Assembly (NCBI GenBank): GCA_910575795.1
Contig: CAJTGE010000009.1
Coordinates: forward strand, 62,001 to 126,000
DNA length: 64,000 nucleotides
Source of the DNA: Clostridiaceae bacterium
GTDB lineage: Bacteria; Bacillota; Clostridia; Lachnospirales; Lachnospiraceae
Direction of reading: 5' to 3'
Of this stretch, positions 53,197-61,148 are shown one piece after another. Position numbers and translations under genes: made by a program. Each line of letters starts with the position of its first letter. Within the stretch, counting starts at the first letter, position 1. The notes beneath the pieces are model-generated. The model searched no databases, was not told where the DNA came from, and saw nothing but the letters and a program-made list of their open reading frames with translations.

Positions 53197-53718
53197 TTGA
53201 AGGCAAGGTGTCCAGGGGTACTGATAGCCGCCGCTTTTATGTTGTCGGTGTTAGTTGGGAGCATAAAAGTGTATGCAGATGATTTGAGGATTCCAGACAA
53301 TGAAACAACTGGCTCCACGCCAACGAGTTTTGTTGTAACCAACGATATGTTGATTTCCAATGATTTAGTTGTCAGCATACCATCAGAGTTGGTTCTAACC
53401 TATGACGAGTCTGCCAATATTTTTACCAGAAGGGATTATATAACAGCGAGTGGCAGCCTAAAGAGCAGCAAGCGGTTAGAGGTGAGTATCCCCACAACGA
53501 TTACATACCAGCATACCTCGTTATCAGGTGTTACGGTTACTGGCTTTTTGGATTTTGGTTCTGCTTCAGGCGGGAGGGGTATCGAGTATTGGACTCCATC
53601 CCAGGTACAGAACGATGACAGCCGTTCCATATGCTCAACAGTAGATGCTGATAATCTGGAGTATGCTGGCAGATACAAAGCTACAATTACATATAGGATA
53701 CTAATCAAGGATAGATAA
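53197..53718 (+). CDS. Secreted protein, element-specific domain copy 1
   Basis: A 173-residue exported protein. AAAAGGAGG at 53178-53188 points to the TTG at 53197 rather than the GTG at 53188 as start. Signal peptide GVLIAAAFMLSVLVGSIKVYA. The mature part has VVSIPSELVLTYDESANIF, ITASGSLKSSKRLEVSIPTT and a final YAGRYKATITYRILI, shared with the protein at 53796 and the C-terminus of the LRR protein at 54479. No enzyme motif; the beta-rich pattern suggests a structural surface subunit. Confidence 0.65.
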   Translation: MKARCPGVLIAAAFMLSVLVGSIKVYADDLRIPDNETTGSTPTSFVVTNDMLISNDLVVSIPSELVLTYDESANIFTRRDYITASGSLKSSKRLEVSIPTTITYQHTSLSGVTVTGFLDFGSASGGRGIEYWTPSQVQNDDSRSICSTVDADNLEYAGRYKATITYRILIKDR

Positions 53719-53795
53719 TTATGGTATTAGGTTCCCAGGGGTATCCTTCAGAGCCAAATACTTGATTATAAATAATCATAGAGAGGAGATTTATT

Positions 53796-54374
53796 ATGAG
53801 ACTTAAGAAGTTAGCAACCATAATTTTATCAGGAGCCTTAACAGCCAGTGCAGTTTTCCCAGCCCTAGCAGCTACGGGGTACACAGACTACGAAGATCCG
53901 TTTACAGACGCCAAGACCCAGACCAAATTTGAGATTACCGATCCTGATGATTTAAACGAGGAGAACGGAGGCAATGGTAAGCTGGGGGGCGAGGTTGTGG
54001 TTTCTGTGCCAGCGGAGTTGGTATTAGGAGCAGACGCCAACAGCAATGCAATTCTTACCAAGAAGGATATTGTTTCAGCGAGAGGCCGTTTGAGGGCCAA
54101 CCAGAAGCTGTCCATTACAACTCCTACGAGTATTTCATACGCCAATGGAGATGACAATACCGTTACAGTTCCAGGGGTTGTTGCTTTCGGCACAACTTCA
54201 GGTGACAATCAGTTGGCAGAGTGGAGTGCGGCGGAGATGGTAAAAGGTGTCAAGGAGGGCGAGGTGGGTATCGTACATAAGGATATATCTTCCACAGTTC
54301 AGAAGGAGGATATTGATTATGTTGGTACTTACACCACCAATCTGTTGTACAGTATCCAGGTAGCAACGAAGTAA
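53796..54374 (+). CDS. Secreted protein, element-specific domain copy 2
   Basis: A 192-residue exported protein with a clear signal peptide (LATIILSGALTASAVFPALAA). The mature domain repeats the pattern of its neighbour: VVVSVPAELVLGADANSNAI, IVSARGRLRANQKLSITTPT, VPGVVAFGTTSGDNQLAEWS and YVGTYTTNLLYSIQVATK. GAGAGGAG precedes the start. Seventy-seven bases separate it from copy 1. It has no anchor motif. Together with copy 1 and the LRR protein it may build a surface layer or fibre; inference only. Confidence 0.65.
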   Translation: MRLKKLATIILSGALTASAVFPALAATGYTDYEDPFTDAKTQTKFEITDPDDLNEENGGNGKLGGEVVVSVPAELVLGADANSNAILTKKDIVSARGRLRANQKLSITTPTSISYANGDDNTVTVPGVVAFGTTSGDNQLAEWSAAEMVKGVKEGEVGIVHKDISSTVQKEDIDYVGTYTTNLLYSIQVATK

Positions 54375-54406
54375 AGGAGCCTGGGGTATCCAGTCTTTAG
54401 TTTTTA

Positions 54407-54439
54407 TGGCCTGCTGATAGTTTTTCAGTGGGCCATTTC
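54407..54439 (+). terminator. Rho-independent terminator
   Basis: TGGCCTGCTGA...TTCAGTGGGCCA followed by TTTCTT. Confidence 0.65.
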
Positions 54440-54478
54440 TTCAGTTCTTTCAACAGACAAGGGAGGCGGTTAGAAGAT

Positions 54479-57400
54479 ATGAGGAGATACAAAAAGTATT
54501 TAGCTTGTATGCTTATAATCTCACAGATTTTAATGCTAACGCCAATGAAACTCCATGCAGGGGTGCTGGAGGCAGGAGCGGCATTCGAGTCTGCTGAGAG
54601 TATAGGGGGTATTGAAGGTTCCACCGAGGGGGCAGAGGCCACCGAAGGAGGAGAGGCCACCGAAGGAGGCACCGAGACTACCGAGGGAACGGAGTCTATC
54701 GAGGATACAACCTCCAGCGGGGTATCCCAATCGGAGCCAGACTCCCAGGGGGAATCGGAGATTACCGAGGAATCAGAGGATACCGAGGGAATAGGTTCCA
54801 GCGGGGTATCTCAATCGGAGCCAGAAGCCCCGGAGGGTACGGAGGAGCCAGAAGCCCCGGAGGAATCAGAACCCCTGGAGGAGCCAGAGTCCACGGAGGA
54901 AGCAGAACCCACGGAGGAGCCGGAGTCCCCGGAGGATACGGAGAAGCCGGAGTTCACGGAGGAATCAGACCCCACAGAAGAATCAGAAGACTCCAACGAG
55001 GTATCTGATCCAGAAGGCGAGACCTCCGGTGAAACATCAGAGACCCAGGCCGAGGAGCCAGATGAGTCACAGCCCTCCAATACCGTGCCAGGGGTATCCG
55101 ATAGCAAGCCAGAAGTACCAGAGTCAAAGCCCTCTGAGGGCGAGTCAGGAGAAAGGCCACCAGAACTCAGCAATCCAGTAGAAACGAATCCCGGCGGGGT
55201 ATCTGATATGCCCTCAACGGCTACATCCTCCAACGCTTCAAAGCCAGAAGACGAGGAGGAACTAGAAGTTGACATTGAGGTATATTACACCTTAAAGGTA
55301 GTTGATACCTATATCAGTACGGAACAAGACGAGGGAGAGTCTGTTGTAAGGTACGTGGATACAGTGCTTGAGGGGGAGGAATACTGCTTCAGTGCCTTGG
55401 AAGTTGAGGGCTATATAGCAGTTGATGAAGTTGAGTATTCAGGGGTACTGATAGAGGATTTAACCCTTGAGTTTATATACATTAAAGACTCATTATTTGA
55501 CGTATCTTTGTTAGGGGGTACTGTACTGTCAAATGACTATGCTTCAGCCGAACTTTATGAGGATGAGAAGCTCCTTATAGTCACAGACATGTACAAATCA
55601 GGCAGAAGTTCAGACTATCCCTGGTACAATTTGATTAGCGGTTATCGAGTTGAATTCGCTGATGGCTTGCCTGTTATTTATGGAAGTACCTTTAGTCGGT
55701 CGGGTATTGTCGGAGATCTTGTAATTCCAGCTTCTGTGACGGAAATCGGCAATAATGCTTTTAGCAGTTGTACAGGACTGACTGGTGAGTTGGTAATTTC
55801 AGAAGGGGTAACATCGATCGGTAATGAGGCATTTAGGGACTGTTCAAATTTGACTGGAAACCTGGTAATACCTGATTCTGTGACGTCTTTGGGAAATGGG
55901 GTATTCAGGGGTTGTTCCCACTTCAGCAGTTTGACTTTAAGCGGTTCATTACAGTTGATTCCTGATAATGCGTTTCGTGATTGTTCTGGTTTTAGGGGAA
56001 ATCTTGTTATTCCAGAATCCGTTAAAGAAGTCAAGAGTTATGCGTTCTTTGGGGATTCAGGTTTTGATGGCACGTTAACGATTGGAGATTCCGTACAAGC
56101 CATAAGAGATGGAGCATTTTATAATTGTTCTGGTTTAACTGGTGATTTAGTTATTCCCGACAATGTGACATCCATAGGAAATGTAGCATTTCAGGGTTGC
56201 AAAGGAATGAGGGGCACCTTAAGCCTTGGCAGTTCCCTTATCACCATTGGGGATAATGCTTTTAAAGACTGCTCTGGTTTTACAGATGCTTTGGTGATTC
56301 CAGATAGCGTGGTATCCCTCGGTGAAGGTGCCTTTTATAATGCCAGAGGCTTTAGCGGCTTCCTCACTCTAAGCAAGTCATTAGTTACCATTAACCGTGA
56401 GGCATTTCGTGGTTGTACGGGGCTTACAGGTGCTTTAGTTATTCCAGATACAGTAGAGACGATAGGTAATGCCGCATTTTTATATACTGGGTTTTCAGGT
56501 ACCCTGACTCTTGGTAATTCAGTAAGAACGATTGGAAATGAGGCATTTAAAGACTGTAAAGGTTTGAAAGGCGACCTGATAATCCATGATGCGATTGAGA
56601 GTATTGGATCAAATGCTTTCAATGGCTGTACAGGCTTCAATGGGGTACTGAGTTTGGGTTCCCATCTTAAGACCATAGGAGGAAGTGCCTTCAAAGGCTG
56701 TACAGGTTTGAAAGGCGACCTTGTAATCCCTGATAATGTGATAAGCCTGGGTGCTGAAGCGTTTAACGGTTGTACAGGCTTTGATGGTTCTATCAAGATA
56801 GGAAGCTCTATACAGACGATTGAAGCGTATGCATTTAACGGCTGTTCTGGCCTATCGGGGGATATGGCTCTGCCGGATACAGTAAAGCTCATCGGCTATT
56901 CAGCATTTAACGGTTGCTCTAATATGGGTGATACTCTTGTAATCCCTGACAAAGTAACCACCATATCACGTTGGACGTTCAGTGGCAGCGATGGGGTAAC
57001 AATTATCCGTGGCGGCGAGGGTATAACGAGTTTACTTTCAGATGGGCTTCATTACGGGGCATTTCGTACCACCGAGTTAACGCCGACGCTTTTATACACA
57101 GACAACGAGATTCTTTTAAACCACGATTGGGGCAATGAAAACCGTGAGATATATTTCGAGGTAGCCTTCAATTCCAATGGGGGTACTCCAGTGGCCTCCC
57201 AGCATGTCAAGGCTGGGGAACTGGCCAAGGAGCCGAAGGCTCCCACCAGAGATAACTATGTATTTATTGGCTGGACAAAGGATAAGGCAGCCCTGACAAA
57301 TCCCAAGGCTGGTGAAGTATTTGATTTTGCTACACCAATTACAAGATATACAGTTTTGTATGCAAAATGGGCAAAACAAGTGACTATCACAGTAGTTGAC

Positions 57401-58438
57401 GAGTATTACGATTCAGAGGGTATTACACAAATTAAATCCGTTGAACGTGAGAAGATGGTTGTCGGAGAGGGCGAGGCATTCGAGGTAAAGGCTTTAAGCC
57501 CCAGGGGGTACGAGGTGGTTGGCGAGGATGTTTTCTCCGGCACAGCAGATGAAGACACTGTTATTACCTTCCAATATTGGGAGAAGGCGGTGAAGGAGCA
57601 TACCATTACCGTAACAGATGAGTATTACGATACAGATGGCACAACCCTTTTAGATTCTGTACAACGGGTAAGTGAAGTTGTTCAGGATGGGGAGTCTTAT
57701 CAGTATGAAGCTCTGACGGAGCTGCCAGATGGTTTTGAGTTGGTCGGTAGCTCTGTGTGTTCAGGGATATGCACAGAGGATACAGCCATTGTCTTTAAGT
57801 ATGTAAAAGTGCAGAAGTTTACTGTAACGGTGCTAGACACATATTATGACGTGGATAATACGACCCTTCTTTCTTCAGAAGTCCGTGTAAGTGAACTTAT
57901 CCGTGCGGGCAGTTCTTACAGTTATGAGGCTTTAGGTACGATAGGCTTCAAGGTGACGGGGCAAGATTCCTACACTGGTATCGTATCAGAAGACATTACC
58001 CTAACCTTCAGGTACATAGAGGACATAGATGTCCTTGGGGGTACTTTAGTTATCTCCATACCGGCGGAGATGGAATTGAAATATGATTCTTCTCTCAATG
58101 AGTACATCAAGACAGATTCCATCTATGCCAGCGGCAGGTGCGGAGTAACAAAACAGCTTAATGTGGAAACCCCTCGATACATCACTTTTGTAAACGGGGA
58201 GGATAACGGAGTTAAGATTGATAATGGTTTGGTTGAGTTTGGCACACCGGTAGCAGATGACTCTGAAAGTACCAGGGAGCAGTGGTCGGGAGCAGAGTTG
58301 AGGGAGGGGTTAACTTCACCAGTACGAAAAAACATTTCAGTTTCCGTAGATAAGAGGGAGATAGACTATCTTGGCTCTTATAAATCTGTTATAACCTATC
58401 ATATTACCATGACTGAAAGTTCAGAAGCTGGCGAGTAG
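54479..58438 (+). CDS. BspA-type leucine-rich-repeat surface protein
   Basis: A 1319-residue exported protein. Signal peptide MRRYKKYLACMLIISQILML (start at 54479, GGGAGGCGG upstream). Order of parts: an acidic Glu/Pro/Ser/Thr-rich region (~40-260); a first MucBP-like unit (~260-345); about eighteen LRR_5/BspA repeats (~400-840, each like LTGDLVIPDNVTSIGNVAFQ followed by GCKG); an InlB-type B repeat (FNSNGGTPVAS...FIGWTKDK, ~890-965); three MucBP-like repeats (~965-1180); and the element-specific secreted domain at the C-terminus (~1185-1315). No LPxTG or other wall anchor. Such LRR proteins mediate adhesion to host or other bacteria. Confidence 0.85.
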   Translation: MRRYKKYLACMLIISQILMLTPMKLHAGVLEAGAAFESAESIGGIEGSTEGAEATEGGEATEGGTETTEGTESIEDTTSSGVSQSEPDSQGESEITEESEDTEGIGSSGVSQSEPEAPEGTEEPEAPEESEPLEEPESTEEAEPTEEPESPEDTEKPEFTEESDPTEESEDSNEVSDPEGETSGETSETQAEEPDESQPSNTVPGVSDSKPEVPESKPSEGESGERPPELSNPVETNPGGVSDMPSTATSSNASKPEDEEELEVDIEVYYTLKVVDTYISTEQDEGESVVRYVDTVLEGEEYCFSALEVEGYIAVDEVEYSGVLIEDLTLEFIYIKDSLFDVSLLGGTVLSNDYASAELYEDEKLLIVTDMYKSGRSSDYPWYNLISGYRVEFADGLPVIYGSTFSRSGIVGDLVIPASVTEIGNNAFSSCTGLTGELVISEGVTSIGNEAFRDCSNLTGNLVIPDSVTSLGNGVFRGCSHFSSLTLSGSLQLIPDNAFRDCSGFRGNLVIPESVKEVKSYAFFGDSGFDGTLTIGDSVQAIRDGAFYNCSGLTGDLVIPDNVTSIGNVAFQGCKGMRGTLSLGSSLITIGDNAFKDCSGFTDALVIPDSVVSLGEGAFYNARGFSGFLTLSKSLVTINREAFRGCTGLTGALVIPDTVETIGNAAFLYTGFSGTLTLGNSVRTIGNEAFKDCKGLKGDLIIHDAIESIGSNAFNGCTGFNGVLSLGSHLKTIGGSAFKGCTGLKGDLVIPDNVISLGAEAFNGCTGFDGSIKIGSSIQTIEAYAFNGCSGLSGDMALPDTVKLIGYSAFNGCSNMGDTLVIPDKVTTISRWTFSGSDGVTIIRGGEGITSLLSDGLHYGAFRTTELTPTLLYTDNEILLNHDWGNENREIYFEVAFNSNGGTPVASQHVKAGELAKEPKAPTRDNYVFIGWTKDKAALTNPKAGEVFDFATPITRYTVLYAKWAKQVTITVVDEYYDSEGITQIKSVEREKMVVGEGEAFEVKALSPRGYEVVGEDVFSGTADEDTVITFQYWEKAVKEHTITVTDEYYDTDGTTLLDSVQRVSEVVQDGESYQYEALTELPDGFELVGSSVCSGICTEDTAIVFKYVKVQKFTVTVLDTYYDVDNTTLLSSEVRVSELIRAGSSYSYEALGTIGFKVTGQDSYTGIVSEDITLTFRYIEDIDVLGGTLVISIPAEMELKYDSSLNEYIKTDSIYASGRCGVTKQLNVETPRYITFVNGEDNGVKIDNGLVEFGTPVADDSESTREQWSGAELREGLTSPVRKNISVSVDKREIDYLGSYKSVITYHITMTESSEAGE

Positions 58439-58455
58439 GCCAGTTGAGCAGAAAG

Positions 58456-58484
58456 AGCACTTACAATGATGAGTGCTTTTTTTG
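58456..58484 (+). terminator. Rho-independent terminator
   Basis: AGCACT...AGTGCT followed by TTTTTTT. Confidence 0.8.
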
Positions 58485-58492
58485 TGTCTTTT

Positions 58493-58860
58493 AGATTTTA
58501 TAGGGGTATCTAAGATTTTTACAAGGGAAGGTATCCTTATCCCCAGGATAGAATATGTGCAGCCAGGTTCTTTATCACACGTTGAGAGAGGGCGGTTGAT
58601 GTATGACTTCTATTCGGGTTTCATAGGGGTATCAAGTTTTTAGTTCCAAAGCAGGTGTGTGTGGCAGCAGGTTCTTTGTCACACGTTAAGGGAAAGGCAT
58701 TTAAGGCGAGAGAGTGTATTTATTTCATTCAGATTTTATAGGGGTATCAAAACTTTTTACAAGGGAGTGTATCTCTATCCCCGGGATAGAATACATGCAG
58801 TCAGGTTCTTTGTCACACGTTAAGACTAAGGCGTTTAATGTGTGACTTTCTGGCGAGAGT
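58493..58860 (+). repeat. Three long direct repeats, non-coding
   Basis: Units of roughly 105-135 bases start at ~58493, ~58613 and ~58730. Each has TATAGGGGTATC or CATAGGGGTATC near its start and AGGTTCTTTGTCACACGTT (or one change) in its second half; units 1 and 3 also share ACAAGGGA...GTATC and a CCCC-GG-ATAGAATA stretch with a small palindrome. No coding frame runs through them. Confidence 0.8.
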
Positions 58861-59326
58861 GGCTTTGTCAGATTTTTTTAGGATTTTGGAGTTTTTTCGT
58901 ATGGTGTTTATATAGCCAGAAAGCAGGCCAGCTAAGGGTTTTATGACGGGAGGTGAAAAAGCGCTTGAGATTGGAAAAGTGTCATCATGTATGCAGAAAA
59001 ACCTTGTGTCACAGGGGTACGTTACGCCATTTGGGATTTTGCTTGTTTAGGAGGTTTCCCAAAATATAATCTTATTCCTATCCACTAAAGTTCTCTTTGT
59101 GGTTTAAATCGAGAAGATATTTTTGCATGGAGAAGTAGGAGGCGGTTCCCTTGGATATGAGGTAGCTATGAGAAAGTAGGATTTTGGGGAGCAATGGAAT
59201 ATATTTGCCAGGGGTATTCTTTTTGGCCCCATATACGGTGATACAGCATCTATTGGTATGCACGAATGGGGTAAATTCCCCAGGGGTACGCAGGGGTTTC
59301 GCTGACTTTCCGCTTTGATTTTCTAG
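58861..59326. other. Intergenic region without recognised gene
   Basis: No convincing gene. A ribosome-like GGGAGGTGAAAAAG at ~58949 is followed only by a short frame. GGGGTAY copies occur near 59014, 59211 and 59281, the last with a second GGGGT 11 bases on. Confidence 0.4.
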
Positions 59327-59355
59327 TTGCCATTAGCAAATATGTATGCTAAAAT
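59327..59355 (+). promoter_or_regulatory. Sigma-A promoter of the structured leader
   Basis: TTGCCA at 59327-59332 and TAAAAT at 59350-59355 with a 17-bp spacer. Predicted start near 59362, 320 bases upstream of the next gene. Confidence 0.7.
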
Positions 59356-59361
59356 AGACCT

Positions 59362-59685
59362 TGAGAAATCATAGAACGACAAAGAGGTGTACCACCACGA
59401 GGAGTTGCAGCTCCCCGTGGCAAGGCATGGTAGTTATGGTACCACACAATACTGACGAATCAGCGATACACACAATAATTATAAAGCACTGGAAGTAAAA
59501 GTGCAATCTTTTTTGTGTTGTTAAGTTGATGAAGTCTACCTTCAGATATATTTACGAGGTGTTGGTGTGGACGCATACTGGCACCTCGTTCTTGATTTCT
59601 CACCTGGGTGCTTTGGTGGCGGAATAATCTGCCACTGGAGTATCCTAAGTGAGAATTTTATTGTTCTTGAAAGGAGACGAGTTAA
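59362..59685 (+). ncRNA. Candidate structured leader RNA or attenuator
   Basis: The transcript from the promoter at 59327 would fold strongly: CCACGAGGAG/CTCCCCGTGG (59393-59420), an enclosing GTGTACCA/TGGTACCACAC arm, a GCACT...AGTGC hairpin followed by AATCTTTTTT at ~59487-59516 that looks like an intrinsic terminator, then GAGGTG...CACCTC and GTGGCGG...CTGCCAC hairpins before the ribosome site. This matches a small RNA or a riboswitch-type attenuator for the secreted protein gene at 59686. I recognise no known riboswitch class in it. Confidence 0.5.
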
Positions 59686-60696
59686 ATGAGAAAGAGGACA
59701 GGCCTTTTAGCATTGGTCTTGGCAGCGACTATGACGTTAGGTACTTCGGTTACGGCTTTTGCGGAGGATTTCACGGTGAAAGACGGCGAGCAGTTCGAGT
59801 TTGATTCAACCGGTTTTGATGTGGCTAGACCCAGGGCTGGGGCAGTCAGTGGGCATGCTGTGGTGAATATGTACAACATCAGCCTTGAGGAGACGACTGG
59901 AAACGGTGTTGATACTCCCCAGGGCATACTAGCTGGTGTTCCAGCAGGTTATGAACTCAAGCCTGTAGTCATTAGGCAGAAGATGTCTGATGCTGATTCA
60001 GACTCATCAAATGGAGGCTATTGTGTCAAGGTTTCTGGTGTCGATGTATCAGATTTTCGGGAGACTGACCCTTCTGAGTGGAACCAGTACAGAGGTCAGC
60101 TCACTGGCTACAGTTACCGCTTCACTCTAACGAAGGATGGAGTACCTTATACCGAGTGTGGTTTACATTCTCAGTTTTCACTCACATGTATGACAGAGGA
60201 CGGTAATTTTTACCATGACTCTATCTGGTATGCGAGTATTCCACAGGGTTACACAGGCGACCTTTTCCTCACGGTGAACCCCACCAAGTACGTTGAGAAT
60301 TACAGTATAGGTAATGCAATAACTGGGGGTATCTTGGTTCAGGCATCCAGAGCAAACAATGTACGTGACGATAGCAAAAACTTCAATTTTCAGATAACAG
60401 GAGCAGGGGTATCCCCCAGAAGCACAGCAGTTTATACAGGCTGGGCAGATAGTGATCGATACTTTAATCGCTGGTATGAGGAGAGGTTTGGAACTGAAGC
60501 TTTAATGCAGCAGATACCAGAAGGCACCGTCCAGGTCGATATGTCAAGTTCCCAGTATGCAGAATTTATAGAGAGCCAAGTATATAAGGATTATATAGCT
60601 TCAGGTAATGAGATTCAGACTAATGACCTTGGTACAGCTGTTTATGTACCTAATGATTTGTACGACTCTTTTGTTATGGAAAACTGGCAGAGTTAA
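59686..60696 (+). CDS. Secreted protein of unknown function
   Basis: A 336-residue exported protein with signal peptide LLALVLAATMTLGTSVTAFA. The mature part is rich in Tyr, Asp and Ser and beta-like (GYSYRFTLTKDGVPYTECGL, YTGDLFLTVNPTKYVENYSI); no enzyme motif or anchor is seen. GAAAGGAG precedes the ATG. It is the product of the transcript with the long folded leader, which suggests tight control. The gene downstream is another secreted protein 452 bases away. Confidence 0.65.
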   Translation: MRKRTGLLALVLAATMTLGTSVTAFAEDFTVKDGEQFEFDSTGFDVARPRAGAVSGHAVVNMYNISLEETTGNGVDTPQGILAGVPAGYELKPVVIRQKMSDADSDSSNGGYCVKVSGVDVSDFRETDPSEWNQYRGQLTGYSYRFTLTKDGVPYTECGLHSQFSLTCMTEDGNFYHDSIWYASIPQGYTGDLFLTVNPTKYVENYSIGNAITGGILVQASRANNVRDDSKNFNFQITGAGVSPRSTAVYTGWADSDRYFNRWYEERFGTEALMQQIPEGTVQVDMSSSQYAEFIESQVYKDYIASGNEIQTNDLGTAVYVPNDLYDSFVMENWQS

Positions 60697-61148
60697 GACC
60701 TATTTAAGCCTTTGGGTGGAGATAAAACTTATCTTGGCAATTAAGTGGACAAGCTTCTTTTGCAAATACCAATGCAGCAGGAGGCGGCAGTCAGAACGTG
60801 GGCAGCCTTGAATATAGGTTGAACAAGCCCTAGATTCAGAAATGAGTCTAGGGCTTGTTCTGTGCTATTTTCTCAAGAATCCTTACAGTTCTCCCAGTCA
60901 GTTACATTCTTTTGGGTTTATCTCCTAATTATCACAGAAAGTTTGCAACAGACAAACCAGAGACAATTCGCATAAAATACAAGTTCAGTGAAAAAGGTTG
61001 ATTCTAACATCAGGGGTATCCATATTTTGTTTTTAACTCAAGATTGAATAAAACGTTCACTTTCAATCTCTGAAAAATTTTCCTTTCAAGACGATTTACA
61101 TACAGATATACTCGTTAACTTTATTCTTCTTGAAAGGAGGAGATCATA
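60697..61148. other. Intergenic region with a terminator hairpin
   Basis: Contains the hairpin 60821-60860 and, after it, AT-rich sequence with a GGGGTAY copy at ~61013 and the ribosome site AAAGGAGG for the next gene. A short 67-codon frame (60608-60811) overlapping the previous gene is not convincing. Confidence 0.5.
60821..60860 (+). terminator. Terminator-like hairpin
   Basis: GAACAAGCCCTAGA and TCTAGGGCTTGTTC form a perfect 14-bp stem around a 12-nt loop; the T-run after it is poor. Confidence 0.7.

Noticed and set aside
54479-58438. Sortase-anchored surface protein
   Set aside because: The C-terminus has no LPxTG-like motif, hydrophobic stretch or charged tail.
58493-58860. Direct repeats considered as a CRISPR array
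   Set aside because: Units are ~105-135 bases with similarity throughout, not short repeats with unique spacers; no cas genes.
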